A program made the translations under genes and the position numbers. A model generated the notes under the pieces. That model saw only the letters and a list, made by a program, of their open reading frames with translations. It ran no database searches and was not told the origin of the DNA. A stretch of 64,000 nucleotides of DNA from Coemansia sp. RSA 487 (lineage: Eukaryota > Kickxellomycota > Kickxellomycetes > Kickxellales > Kickxellaceae): NCBI GenBank assembly GCA_027577595.1, contig JANBRJ010000040.1, positions 1-64,000 of the forward strand. The letters are read 5' to 3'. Of the stretch, positions 38,625-49,941 are shown piece after piece. Numbering within the stretch: the first letter of the stretch is position 1; every line of letters begins with the position of its first letter.

Positions 38625-38824
38625 TTTCCTATTGCCCCAATGGACATAGAACTGGAAACAACTGTTCTTTTTAAAAATAACGGGGTTTATATCCTTTGCA
38701 CACGGGGTATGTTTACAATGGGCACGAGAGGATGTTTAGTGGACAAAGACTCGTTTCTTGCTGCGTACGAGGAAGCAGCGTCCGTGCTCTTGCTCCTTTT
38801 GCTTGACTGCATTGAATATTGGGC

Positions 38825-38831
38825 TATAAAA
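38825..38831 (+). promoter_or_regulatory. TATA box of the 39008 Cys-rich gene
   Basis: TATAAAA, 183 bp before the ATG at 39008. A CTGCC occurs further downstream (about 38849-38853) than in the sister promoters. Confidence 0.5.
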
Positions 38832-39007
38832 CGAGATCACCCAGCCAGCTGCCACATATATCGAGATTTATCTTCCAGACATTTTCGCATTCAGCATTAT
38901 TTTAATTTCTGTCGTGTATACATTATTATTGTGTCTCCGCATCCACGTTATTCATTATACATACCAGGCACAACCCTTACTGCATTACATACAAATTCCA
39001 AATCAAG

Positions 39008-39316
39008 ATGCATCCGTGGCAAGTTTGTAAAGTACATCCAGAACCGCAGGTCTGCCCGTGTGCTGCTTGCGAGGCTCAACGCAATCATTGCGCTCCCAGC
39101 GCTCCCAGCTTTCCATTCACCAACTTTCCATTCCATCCCAGCCTTCTAGAGCGGCCTGGGACCCACGAGTTTACAATCACACGCACAGTTGGGCCTGCTG
39201 AGGAAGCGAAAGGCTGTGAGTGCCACTCGTGCAACCAACACAATCACTGGGCTCGTACCTGTGCACCTGCTCATCACGCATGCCATGCACACAACCACGG
39301 CTACCATTGCCACTGA
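39008..39316 (+). CDS. Cys/His-rich small protein with two CxCxxC modules
   Basis: A 102-residue protein, no signal peptide, with 11 cysteines and many histidines. It starts MHPWQVCKVHPEP and has one CPCAAC at 16-21 and a second CECHSC near 70-75. The second follows a strand-like THEFTITRTV and EEAKG. The tail is Cys/His-rich (HHACHAHNHGYHCH). The plan - aromatic N-terminus, beta-like strand, CxCxxC, Cys/His tail - is shared with the proteins at 42594, 45464 and 47000. No described family recognised. The longer overlapping frame (38640-39149) starts upstream of the TATA box and is taken as spurious. Metal binding or disulphide cross-linking is inferred. Confidence 0.6.
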   Translation: MHPWQVCKVHPEPQVCPCAACEAQRNHCAPSAPSFPFTNFPFHPSLLERPGTHEFTITRTVGPAEEAKGCECHSCNQHNHWARTCAPAHHACHAHNHGYHCH

Positions 39317-41341
39317 GTATGCCCCGAAACGCGAAACCATTGGTCATTTTATCCAAGCTCCTTTTTGGCGGGCTGAGCGATAGTTATATTTTTCACTTGT
39401 ATAACATTTGGATTGTTAAATAAAATAGAAGCGTATTAGCTCTAACATGTATCTAGCATGTCTGGCGATAGAAAACGTGAAAATGTATTCCATCTTGACA
39501 AATCCTTCTTCTACATACTTCTGCTGTGTGTTTTTGCATGCTAATTAAAGGAACTGTGCGCATGACAGGATACAAAATCAAAAGCTCGTGCTCACATATT
39601 TGCGAGGGGAAATTAAATGGAACTGTGATTTTACAAAGGATTATCTGGGCAGCAGACAACCACCACCTGGCATCCTGGCATGACTGCGTTTTATAAGTAG
39701 CAGCGGAAGTCACTGGTAGGTCACATGTGGGAAGATGGCATTAATCGCCGATTTCTTATTCTTAGAAGGCGTGCTTGGGTTAGCTACGTGCACACAGATG
39801 CATTACAGCGACCCGATTTGTATTCTGGCAGCTGATAATCTGAAACCAGTTAATTCTTCACGAATAACCAAATGACCTGATTATCTTTTTCACGAACTTT
39901 TGTTCTGATCATGCTCAACAATTTATTCAAAAGTGTGCGGCCATGGTTTGAGCAACAAGGATGAGGGGATGGAATCTTGCGCTTTTAAAAGCCCGCAGCA
40001 AGAAACAAACCACCAGGGGCGTATGGATCGGCGCCATGCGCAGATGATCATCTCTCCATCTATGTGCGCTCAGATGCCTCTCCCCTACGACGGGTTGCAT
40101 GTCTCCATGTAGAAAATGCATTATGGTGCACCATACTGCACATTGTGAATGTGCACTATATCAAGATTATTGTTGATAAAAAAGGAAAGCGAAAAGGATA
40201 CGGGCTGTGCTCTTTTTACCGCACATGTTTTCAGATTGGATTTCTGGCTGCAGACTCTACTGTTGATATCTCCAAAAAGAAGCACACTATTTGTTGAAGG
40301 TAGCCAAACAAAAGCTGCAGTTACCATCTGGTCCTTTTTCGCAGCAAGCATCTATATGTGCGTCAGTATCCGATATACGCTGTCAGAGAATCTCCCCATT
40401 CATGCTTTCGACACACACGGCCCGTCTCTGTTTTGCTGAGGTGAGACACCAAAGAAACTGCAGCAACGACAACGGCAACGACTGTGCGCACGCTGTCGGT
40501 CTTTGAAATACATGTGCTGCAACAAAAAAGCTGGCAATTATTCTGTTGACAACGAGTGGCCACTGTTCGGCTTCTGCAGGTAAAAAGGCAGGAAACAACG
40601 CGCAGTTTGTAACATAATAGGCGCTATCAAAGAGTGTACATAATGCGATTAGTGCTTGTGGCTGAATGTGTGATAGAGTATAGAGACGAGGAGTATTTTT
40701 CATGCTGCTTCATCGCATACAAATCGCAGGCAAGGGATTGAGTAGCAAACAATGTACAAAGAGTGTAGTAGTATTATTGCAAAATTCCAGGGAAGGAGCA
40801 AATATTGGAACAGTTACAGAATTTATTGATGGTCGGGTGCCACCGTCAAAGCGCAGCCAGCTAGAATCCGATCTTCTTGGGAATGGGAAGGAACTTTCGC
40901 CATTACACGATGTTTTGGGGCGATTCAGTGGGGGCAAGTGCTACTCCTGGTTACCACAACCAAAGATGGTCTGCATGTTGCTGATGTCTGCAGTTTGGTG
41001 CATGCAGCGATAGATTCGCCTGCCAACCGCTGCTCCTGCGTTCAAAACCATCCGAGCGCACATATGCGTGCATGAGCTTGCAGCATACGAAAGACACACG
41101 CTGGTTGCGCAATGAGATTCATCTCAGCCAGCCTGCCTGCCTGCCTGCCTGCCTGCGGCAATAGCAGCACTCCCTCTTCCTGAAATCAAACCAGGATGAG
41201 GAAGGAGGCTTTTGGTATCTCCAGGCAAACGATTTGCACAAAGCAAAGCATAGTGCACGTTGACAGCTGCGGCGGCACCAGAGAACGACGGAGACGTCCT
41301 TGCAAAAAATAACCACTGCGAGAAGCGCAGCAAGGGACGCT
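39317..41341. other. Gene-poor spacer in the Cys-rich region
   Basis: About 2 kb without supported genes. Frames such as 40702-41013 (plus) lack recognisable motifs. A GCCT repeat is present at 41131-41156. Confidence 0.4.
41131..41156. repeat. (GCCT)n microsatellite
   Basis: Six and a half copies of GCCT, about 190 bp upstream of an orphan TATA box. Confidence 0.9.
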
Positions 41342-41357
41342 TATATAAACCGCTGCC
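41342..41357 (+). promoter_or_regulatory. Orphan TATA-CTGCC core promoter
   Basis: TATATAAA (41342-41349) followed by CTGCC at 41353-41357, the same core as the promoters at 42375 and 45263, and a pyrimidine-rich leader. No ATG occurs on the plus strand from here to about 41868, more than 500 nt. A donor-like AG|GTTAGT is at about 41810. It may make a non-coding RNA, a spliced 5' leader for the 42594 gene, or be the relic of a lost sister gene. Confidence 0.35.
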
Positions 41358-42374
41358 CTGTCCTCCTCTTCTTGTCCAGCAACCCCGCACTTTCTACTAT
41401 CCTCTACCACTTTCTCCTTTTTCTGGTATCAACATCAATACTTACTTCCCTACTGTACCACCGCCATATATTACTTGTCACTGCTGGACGTTTCCGCCCA
41501 CACATACCTGTCTATCTCATAATTCAAACAAAACGCGATAGCGTCGGCTGTCATCATTCACTTTGCTACCACGCATTCTTGCCAGACGTATTAGTTTATT
41601 TCCAGCCCCTGGTGTCTGACGTTTTGTGCCTCACCACCCACAGACTTGCACTTATCTAGCATCTATCCTGCATTGCCTTTGAAACACGCCGCTTGCTTTG
41701 TACATTGTGGCTTCTTGTATTCCATACCACACCACACAATCTCAACTGATCGCCTTGCACATACAATAGACCAAGGGTCCCGTTTTTGCACGAAAGGAAA
41801 TAAAAGAACAGGTTAGTATCCACCGATAGAACCAACTGCTCGACACATAGTTCGCAAGCAAGTATACATGCGTATGCTCGTAAGCCATCTTTCAGCAGCT
41901 CGCTTTATATTTGCTTGTTCTCTCTGCACGTCGGGGCACAAGCATATTCAAATGAGCTGCAGCTGCATTCGCTTCACCGGCCGTCACATGCGCATGGTCC
42001 CGTGTGGGCTGCCAGGTCTGAATATGGCATGCGCGGTGCCGCTCTCCGTCTGTTGCGCCATGCTCCCCCGGCTCCCCAAGCTGGGAGAGGAGCGCATTGC
42101 CGCACACACCCTCCCTCCTATTGAGGCATTTGTGTCTTTCAAGCGGCAGCGTCATTGTACAAAGACAAGCAGAAATGGCAGGCGAGAGCCTGATTTCTAT
42201 GTACATTCCATTTGGCCAAAGCATCATTTTATTGTGGCGTGCAAGGTGCTAGAAAAAGCCGCCTTTTGGTTGTAGCAAGCGAATATGACATCGCTCTACC
42301 AGACGGTGGCAAAGAGGACAAAAGCAACGGCCACGCCCAGGCTTTGTACAATGCCATTTTGCGCTCATTGCATG
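41358..42374. other. ATG-free leader-like stretch and spacer
   Basis: See the orphan promoter. The frame 41868-42275 is Cys-containing by chance composition (no CxCxxC) and is not supported. Confidence 0.35.
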
Positions 42375-42387
42375 TATAAAGACTGCC
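42375..42387 (+). promoter_or_regulatory. TATA-CTGCC core promoter of the 42594 gene
   Basis: TATAAA at 42375-42380 and CTGCC at 42383-42387, 219 bp before the ATG. Confidence 0.55.
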
Positions 42388-42593
42388 TCCAACCACCTTT
42401 GTGTACATTGTGCATATCTACCATTTCAACATGCTAACAACTCGCGTGTGCAGCTTTTCTTTGCTTCGATACATATATAGGCTGTGTACCACGGTCGTCG
42501 TCAATAAAAAAGCGCCTTTGTCCTGTCCTGACCTTACCTTATCTTTGTTACATCCTGCTCTCCAGCATCGCTACTTCACACATCAATAGAAAA

Positions 42594-43463
42594 ATGACAT
42601 ACTGCCTCAAAAAATCGCCATACTTTGTCGACGACGCCGGCGTCCCGGTGCCCACATACGAGTGCGACGGCGCCGAGTGGGTCAACCTCCCGATCAATCT
42701 TTCCAACAAGGACCAGACATATGTCTTTAGCAAGTGTGGAATCGAGAAGAAGGCCGCCAGCTGCGCCTGCGCTGCATGCAAGACCGCCACCGAAGCCAAG
42801 AAGCAGGCCGAGAAGTGCACATGCAAGACCTGTGTTGACGCTGCCGCTGCGGCGAAAAAAAAGGCTGAAAAGTGTCCATGCGCAGAGTGTGCCAAGGCTG
42901 CCATGGCTGCCGTGAAGAAGTGCCCCTGTGCCGCTTGCGCCGAGGCAGCAAAAAAGAAGTGTCCTTGCGCTTCCTGCGTCGAGGCGGAGAAGAAGAGCCA
43001 CTGTGCCATCTGCACCAAAGCTGAAGAGGCAAAGAAGCAGGCCGCCAGCTGCCCGTGCAAGCCATGCGCCGATGCCGCGGCTGAAGCGGCCAAGAAGGCA
43101 GCCAAGTGCCCGTGCAAGGACTGCGCCGAGAAGGAAAAGAAGTGCGCGTGCAGCGAGTGCGCCAAGGCAGAGCTGGCGAAGAAACAGGCCGCCAAGTGCC
43201 CGTGCAAAACATGCGCCAACGCCGCGGCTGAGGCAGCAAAGAAGGCGGCCAAATGTCCATGCAAGGACTGCGCGGATGCCGCAAAGAAGCCCAAGTGCGA
43301 GTGCTCGGCCTGCAAGGCTGTTGCGAAGCCCACACCTGCACCTGCAATTGTTACGATTAACCCGTCGCCATTTGCGTCAGCATGGAGCCCCTTCAACAAC
43401 TACCGCCGCGACGTGCCGTGTTACCATGGAGGCTTCTTCAGCAACTTTGCCTCCATCATGTAA
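42594..43463 (+). CDS. CxCxxC-repeat protein with Ala/Lys helices
   Basis: A 289-residue protein, no signal peptide or membrane segment. Residues 1-55 form a non-repetitive head with aromatic residues (SPYFVDDAG, EWVNLPINL, DQTYVFSKCG). Residues about 56-245 hold a dozen modules of C-x-C-x2-C or close variants (CACAAC, CTCKTC, CPCAEC, CPCASC, CPCKPC, CPCKDC, CACSEC, CECSAC), separated by spacers of about 5-14 residues rich in Ala, Lys and Glu, such as AAAEAAKKAAK, which should be helical. A Pro/Ala hinge (KPTPAPA) leads to a short C-terminal domain ending FNNYRRDVPCYHGGFFSNFASIM-like aromatic sequence. Each module could bind Cu(I) or Zn as in metallothioneins, or be cross-linked. Central modules are near-identical, showing internal duplication. 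Family not described to my knowledge. Confidence 0.75.
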   Translation: MTYCLKKSPYFVDDAGVPVPTYECDGAEWVNLPINLSNKDQTYVFSKCGIEKKAASCACAACKTATEAKKQAEKCTCKTCVDAAAAAKKKAEKCPCAECAKAAMAAVKKCPCAACAEAAKKKCPCASCVEAEKKSHCAICTKAEEAKKQAASCPCKPCADAAAEAAKKAAKCPCKDCAEKEKKCACSECAKAELAKKQAAKCPCKTCANAAAEAAKKAAKCPCKDCADAAKKPKCECSACKAVAKPTPAPAIVTINPSPFASAWSPFNNYRRDVPCYHGGFFSNFASIM

Positions 43464-45262
43464 GAGCCTGCCCCCCAAAAAATTATAAATGGCTGCTGCT
43501 GCTGACTGAAAATGTGCTGTTGCTTCTTTTCTTGCTACAAACAGAGAGCGATTGGAGCGCATGCACACTTGCAAATGGGGGGAGGTATATGGAACAGACG
43601 TGTGTACTATGCCTCACTTGTAGCAGCTATCCACATTGCACATGTCGCAACTATCGCTTATCATATTTATACCTTTTATTTTTCTACTTGCATTGCGCCT
43701 TTGCTTTATTTATTTGGCATGTCAAGTCACCTGCCGCCAAAGGCATATTTGTCATCTACCTTTATAGTTTACATTTTCCTTTGACTTTAATTGTATAAAC
43801 TTTACATTTCCAAAAAAGCCGCTGCTATCCATCTCCCGCATTGAAAAAAGTATGCTGAGTCATTTGCGTCAATACAGGAAAAATATGCTGCTGCGACTTC
43901 ACGGGATATTGCTGTCGCCTGAAGCTAAAGAGGCAGGAAAGAATTAAATGACACAGGAGATGTCACCTTCTTTGCATATCAGAAGTTCGGATATTGTTGT
44001 GGGTGACGCCTGCTTATCGCATTTGCGATTGGGGAGAGCCGGCATAAAGAGACTTGTCCCCTTTTTCAGTTCATTATGCTATTGCCAAGAATATTTCCAA
44101 ATGAAATGACTGTTTATTCTGGCAAAGACAAAAGTACCAATTCGGCCTTTTCGGGAATGAAGACACGGCTACTGAAAGGATGCTGCGGTCAATTCAGCAT
44201 GCAATGCAGGGGTATCCTGCAAAACCGGGTCATCCAGCTCTTATTTCGCTATTTGACTAGAGTTGCAGCAGACGCGTATGATATGCAGGGCGAGCAATGA
44301 AAAATGTTGCTCACTGTAATCGGAGTGGTAGGAAAAGCTTTGAATCCAGCAACAAATCATGAGAACATCCTGATATCCGGCACTTGCAAAATGACAAGGG
44401 GTTTGGGGATATGCAGCTGGGACAGGGGAAGTTTGGGAAGAAAGGGGGAGAGGCTGCGCCAAGTTGGATGCCCTTGTGCTGAATGTGGAGTATGGTGCCT
44501 GGCCAAAAAAGGCGCCAATAACGAAACGGCTACCGCAGCAGAAATCAGAGGTTGTGCAAATGAAGCGAATGCAAGAAGCATTGTTGCCATAAGGCCATGA
44601 ACAAAAGCATAAAAGCTGTGTGGTCCAAATTGACAAGATGCACCAAAACATGGGAGGCATAAAGTGGAGTCAACACATTGGCTGGGCATCTGAGATTGCA
44701 CATACTGCGGCAGCAAGGAATTGTGGTGTGTCGGAAAAACTGAGAAAAGCGCAGTCCACTCCTATGCGCTATCAAGCACAGGGTCTGTGAGAATGAAGAT
44801 CGTTGGGAATTCGGGGGCGCGTTGTGTGGGCTGGCTGGGCTGGTGGGGGATTGTGGTCCATTTGGGGATGTGTTTTCTTTTTTGCGGAGCGCGAAATGAA
44901 GGCGACTCCAGACCATACAAAGTCCCGGAAATGTCTATTCTACTTGCTTTGACCTGGCTTTTCTACCTTTCTGGGCTGTGCTGTGTGTAATGCCCAGAAC
45001 GTCCTGAAAAAGGAAAAAGAAGAGGCTGCCACAATGGATCCTTGGCTCTCTTTTTCCTCCCAGAAAGCCAGCCAGTTGAGAGCACACCCACACACAGGCA
45101 CGCGAAAAGAAGGGTGAAAAAGAGAGTCTCGCATTGTGATGCAGACAAAAAAATTATGCTTCCTTATATCGGATATGGCGAAGCGTCATTCACCCCCCCT
45201 TTTTCTCACCATCCCCTTCTCAGGTCGTTATTTTTCCAACAGGTTGCTCTTTGTCTGATTCT
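43464..45262. other. Gene-poor spacer between Cys-rich genes
   Basis: 3' region of the 42594 gene and upstream region of the 45464 gene. Frames at 44076-44300 and 44304-44600 show no motif. A C7T5 tract lies at 45193-45204. Confidence 0.4.
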
Positions 45263-45275
45263 TATAAAAACTGCC
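45263..45275 (+). promoter_or_regulatory. TATA-CTGCC core promoter of the 45464 gene
   Basis: TATAAAAA at 45263-45270 directly followed by CTGCC at 45271-45275, 201 bp before the ATG, then a pyrimidine-rich leader without ATG. Confidence 0.55.
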
Positions 45276-45463
45276 GTTTGTCTCTTGCCTGTTCATCTCG
45301 TGTCTTGTTTCTCTTCACCAACAAAAATCTTCCATTTGCTTTTTGCTACTCGTATCTTTTCAATACACTACATATCAGCCGCACCTGCCGATCATCTGCC
45401 TATTTTCTCCCTCCAGCGACACACACGCGCACAAAACACAAAGTACCCGCATAGCTCGTAAGC

Positions 45464-45709
45464 ATGAACCACTTCTACTACGACTTCTCCAAGGCTGGCG
45501 CCTTTGACATCACAAACGGCGACGACACCGTCACCATCAACAGCGTGAAGCACGTCGTCGATGTTTGCGTATGCGACAATTGCAAGAAAATCGTTGCCGC
45601 AAAGAAGGCAGCCGCTCAGAAGGAGGAGTGGACATACAAGTATGTCTACACTCCCCCGGCTCCAGCTCCTCCGGCTCCAAAATGCTGCTGCCACCACCAC
45701 CACCACTAG
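45464..45709 (+). CDS. Small Cys-rich protein with natural polyhistidine tail
   Basis: An 81-residue protein without signal peptide. The N-terminus is aromatic (MNHFYYDFSKAGAF), followed by a strand-like DTVTINSVKHVVD and one CVCDNC module at about 35-40. Next come a Lys/Ala helix (KKIVAAKKAAAQKEE), an aromatic YKYVYTPP, a Pro/Ala linker, and the tail KCCCHHHHH. Three Cys and five His at the end form a likely metal site. The plan agrees with the 102- and 103-residue neighbours, so I take it as a family member. Start chosen as the only ATG after an ATG-free leader. Confidence 0.65.
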   Translation: MNHFYYDFSKAGAFDITNGDDTVTINSVKHVVDVCVCDNCKKIVAAKKAAAQKEEWTYKYVYTPPAPAPPAPKCCCHHHHH

Positions 45710-46802
45710 TTATACCTCTTTTCTGGCGCTGCTTCTCTTTATAATCCGAATCGTCATGCCTTAGAGCCGATACGCCGTTGTTGTTTGCTTGTGGCATATT
45801 CCTTTCGTTGACTTTTTCTGTAGTTTTCTTTTCAATCTCTGTCTACTGTCAAAAACAAATATATTTTTATCTCGTGTACATGGTAAACTTTTTCTTCTAC
45901 CAGTAGTTACTGCGCATTTTGTTGATGGCTGTGCTTTTGTGCGATATGTTTATATTCCTTGGGTGCCAAAGCAAAAGCAGACGCGTTTGCTAAAATCGCA
46001 TCTCTGCTGCGGCAATTGTAGGTGTCGTGTTTGCATTTAATATTGTGTGCATACTGGAATGCTTGTCTCAGCGTATTGGCATAATGTGGCATGAAGCAGG
46101 CAAGCATGGACAATGTCAACTGTATCTCCATTTGAAGATTGTGCTTCTGCTTTTCTACTCATACAAAAGCAGGTGCTGCTTCTTGCGAGCAGAACCTAGT
46201 GCATTGCACTATTATCGTTGTCTCAGCATTTGCTGACCCTAATAGCTTGTTACTCAGGTGCAATAGCATCCAAAGCAATAGGAGCAATTGTCAAAAAAAA
46301 AACTTCAAAACGAAAGAAATTAAGCATCCTGCATGCAGTAGCATTCTCCGCTATTCTGGGAATATCAAATTGTGTCTGAGGATGCTGAGTCCGCATTGGA
46401 TAACGCATACCTAACCTGCTCGTATCGACAACCGTCACCACCATTTTCTCTCCTTCGTCACATAATCAGGTGGTGGAGGAAAGCTCAATGTCATTCATCT
46501 TTGTCATCTGCCGTCGCCGTCATATACCATGACTGCATCCAGCACACACTGCCCCGTATTCCTTATCCCTTACTTCGCTGGCTCTGACATCATTATCCAA
46601 AAAAAACATTCAATTTTTCATGTTCAATGCTTTCTCCTGTCTTGGTCTGAAATCTCACAGAATCCACGATCAAGCCAGACATGTCAATATCTATTCAACA
46701 TCTGATCACAGAAAGGGGAATAAAGAGGGGGATGAGGGATTAGGTATAGTGTGCATGTTCGCGTGGGATGTACTGATGAAATTGTCAAACTTTTGCAAGA
46801 GC
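45710..46802. other. Gene-poor spacer
   Basis: 3' region of the 45464 gene and upstream region of the 47000 gene. No supported frames. Confidence 0.4.
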
Positions 46803-46812
46803 TATAAATGCC
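46803..46812 (+). promoter_or_regulatory. TATA box of the 47000 gene
   Basis: TATAAAT followed by GCC, a shortened form of the TATA-CTGCC arrangement, 197 bp before the ATG. Confidence 0.45.
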
Positions 46813-46999
46813 TCTTTTTGTTCTGTTGGCTCATCCATTTCTTTATTATTTTCTTTTTGAACTCGTATGCTTGCCGTTTTGCATTTTGAACAAGAAAACA
46901 TTCTTTACACACATAGACCCATTGTTTCGTAGCGCTCAAATCATCGCTGTATACCACTAGCACGCACGCTTACATTTCACAGATACCCCTTTACGCAAA

Positions 47000-47311
47000 A
47001 TGGCCATTTGGAAACAAGGCGGATTCTTCCAAGAGCTTGCCGAGAGAGAGCAGCATCTTCAGTGGTTCCCAAAGGCCTACGTTCCTGCCGCAAAGAAGGA
47101 TGACGAGTTTGTTGTCTCGATAACATGCTGCGCCTGCGGCAAGTGTGCCTACTGTCTCAAACAAATCGAGTGCAAGAAGAAAATGGAAGAGGAGGCAAAG
47201 AAGAAGAAAGAGGCGGAGGAGGCAAAAAAAAAGGAAGAGGAAAAGAAAAAGGAGTGCAAATGTGATGGCCACGCACGCTGTCACTGTCATTGCTGCTGCC
47301 ATTGCTGCTAA
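47000..47311 (+). CDS. Cys-rich protein with Lys/Glu helix and Cys/His tail
   Basis: A 103-residue protein without signal peptide. The head is aromatic (MAIWKQGGFFQELAERE, LQWFPKAYVPAAKK). A strand-like DDEFVVSITCC leads into a double module, CCACGKCAYC (about 43-52). A highly charged helix of alternating Lys/Glu/Ala (about 58-85; EEAKKKKEAEEAKKK) follows, and the tail is a dense metal-type cluster, CKCDGHARCHCHCCCHCC. It ends exactly on the last cysteine pair. Shares order and style with the other three members of the cluster. The charged helix could form a coiled coil and so drive assembly. Confidence 0.7.
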   Translation: MAIWKQGGFFQELAEREQHLQWFPKAYVPAAKKDDEFVVSITCCACGKCAYCLKQIECKKKMEEEAKKKKEAEEAKKKEEEKKKECKCDGHARCHCHCCCHCC

Positions 47312-47860
47312 GCTGACTGTTGCAAAATATCGGTTCCATGACCTGTTCAGTCGAGATATAGCAGCCTCTTTCTTTCAATATTCATATTTACATCGTTTAA
47401 ACTACAAAAACATTGTCAACGCCATCAACCTTTTTTTACCATATTCTGGTGGTATTTATTATATACTTTTCTCAATACACACAATGAAAAACCACACTAA
47501 AGAAAGCGAATGAGATACATACATGCCCTTGCCTACATACAAGACAGCTATCTACTCGTGGAATTTAAGGCTCAGATGTGACGGCTGTTTTACATCAAAT
47601 ATCGAAATTACGTGTATTTCGTGTCGTTAGTTTTATCTAGTTGAGACTGTCGATAATCCAAATGTTGCATAGTTTGCTTTGCCTTTTTGCACCTTGGTAA
47701 AGGTGTCGGTTCCTTGTCCGTATTTGGACCTGCTCCATCGCTTTGGTGAGTCTGCTACATCAGCCATAGCAGACGCATATCAAATTAATAAAACTACCTT
47801 TGAACATTTATATACACACACTTGTCAGAACAAACAACAGCCAGCACAAGTGATTTATTA
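47312..47860. other. Intergenic, convergent
   Basis: Between the 3' end of the last Cys-rich gene and the 3' end of the minus-strand gene at 47861. AT-rich, nothing seen. Confidence 0.45.
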
Positions 47861-48468
47861 TCAACAAAACTGTCTTACAATTTGACATAGCAACGAATCG
47901 AAATCCATATCGTCATCCGCACACGCAAACGTAGGTAAAGTCCCTGCTTCGTCATCCCACGATGGCCCAGTGTATACGTTCTACATCTCTTTGAAACAAT
48001 AGCAACATCATTGGTTAGCGTACCAAATATTGACACCGCATTACATGTAGATACCTTCTCAGAAAATAAATGAATATAACCAGAGCACAGGTCCATTACC
48101 TTTCTCTTTTTCCCAGAGTGCTTTCCAGCATTCTTGTTCGCAGCGTGTGTTTTATTACTAGGGGATAAAAGCGTCGTCTCCAGCTTGGCTTCTTCCGCAA
48201 TAGGTTTTATGGCATCTATCTCATTTTTATCTCCCTGGTTGCTAGGCTGTATGACAGCAGGTGCCTTTTTGTTTTCGACAGACTCTTCTTTTGATAATGA
48301 TGCAACTGGTACTACATTCTTGCGCTCAAGGGTCCCATCTGTGCTTTTTTGTTGGTATATCGGCGGAAAGGTTCCGTCTGTAGCTTTATTCCAAGAAAAT
48401 CTCTTGAATCGAAGAGATCGTTTTGATGTCATAGGAATCCCAACCGCGGACATCATCAAAATAAACAA
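47861..48468 (-). CDS. Small spliced gene with PNRC/EDC-like decapping motif (candidate)
   Basis: Two exons: 48468-48100 and 47980-47861, intron 119 nt (48099-47981, GTAATG ... GATGTAG), in phase 0. The unspliced frame runs on to 47875 but loses protein-like composition, whereas exon 2 in the spliced frame is acidic and plausible (WDDEAGTLPTF, DDDMDFDSLL). The product has 162 residues from the first ATG, or 150 from the ATG at 48432. Exon 1 is basic and Ser/Lys-rich, ending HSGKKRK. Across the junction the protein reads KRKNVYTGPSWDDEAGTLPTF. A basic run, then Y-[AT]-G, then LP-x-[FP] about ten residues on, resembles the YAG ... LPxP motif by which PNRC2 and Edc1 bind Dcp1 and activate mRNA decapping. 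This match is partial (YTG for YAG, no second Pro), so the role is a hypothesis. Confidence 0.5.
47981..48099 (-). other. Predicted intron in the 47861-48468 gene
   Basis: Donor GTAATG, acceptor GATGTAG, 119 nt. Supported by the change of reading-frame quality and by phase; the donor is imperfect. Confidence 0.5.

Positions 48469-49941
<1,473 letters not shown>

Noticed and set aside
38640-39149. 169-residue frame overlapping the 102-residue Cys-rich gene
   Set aside because: It starts about 185 bp upstream of the TATA box that serves the 39008 gene, and its second half overlaps that gene in another frame. No motif.
41868-42275. 135-residue Cys-containing frame
   Set aside because: Cysteines do not form CxCxxC modules, no promoter of the cluster type lies before it, and the minus strand is also open over most of it.
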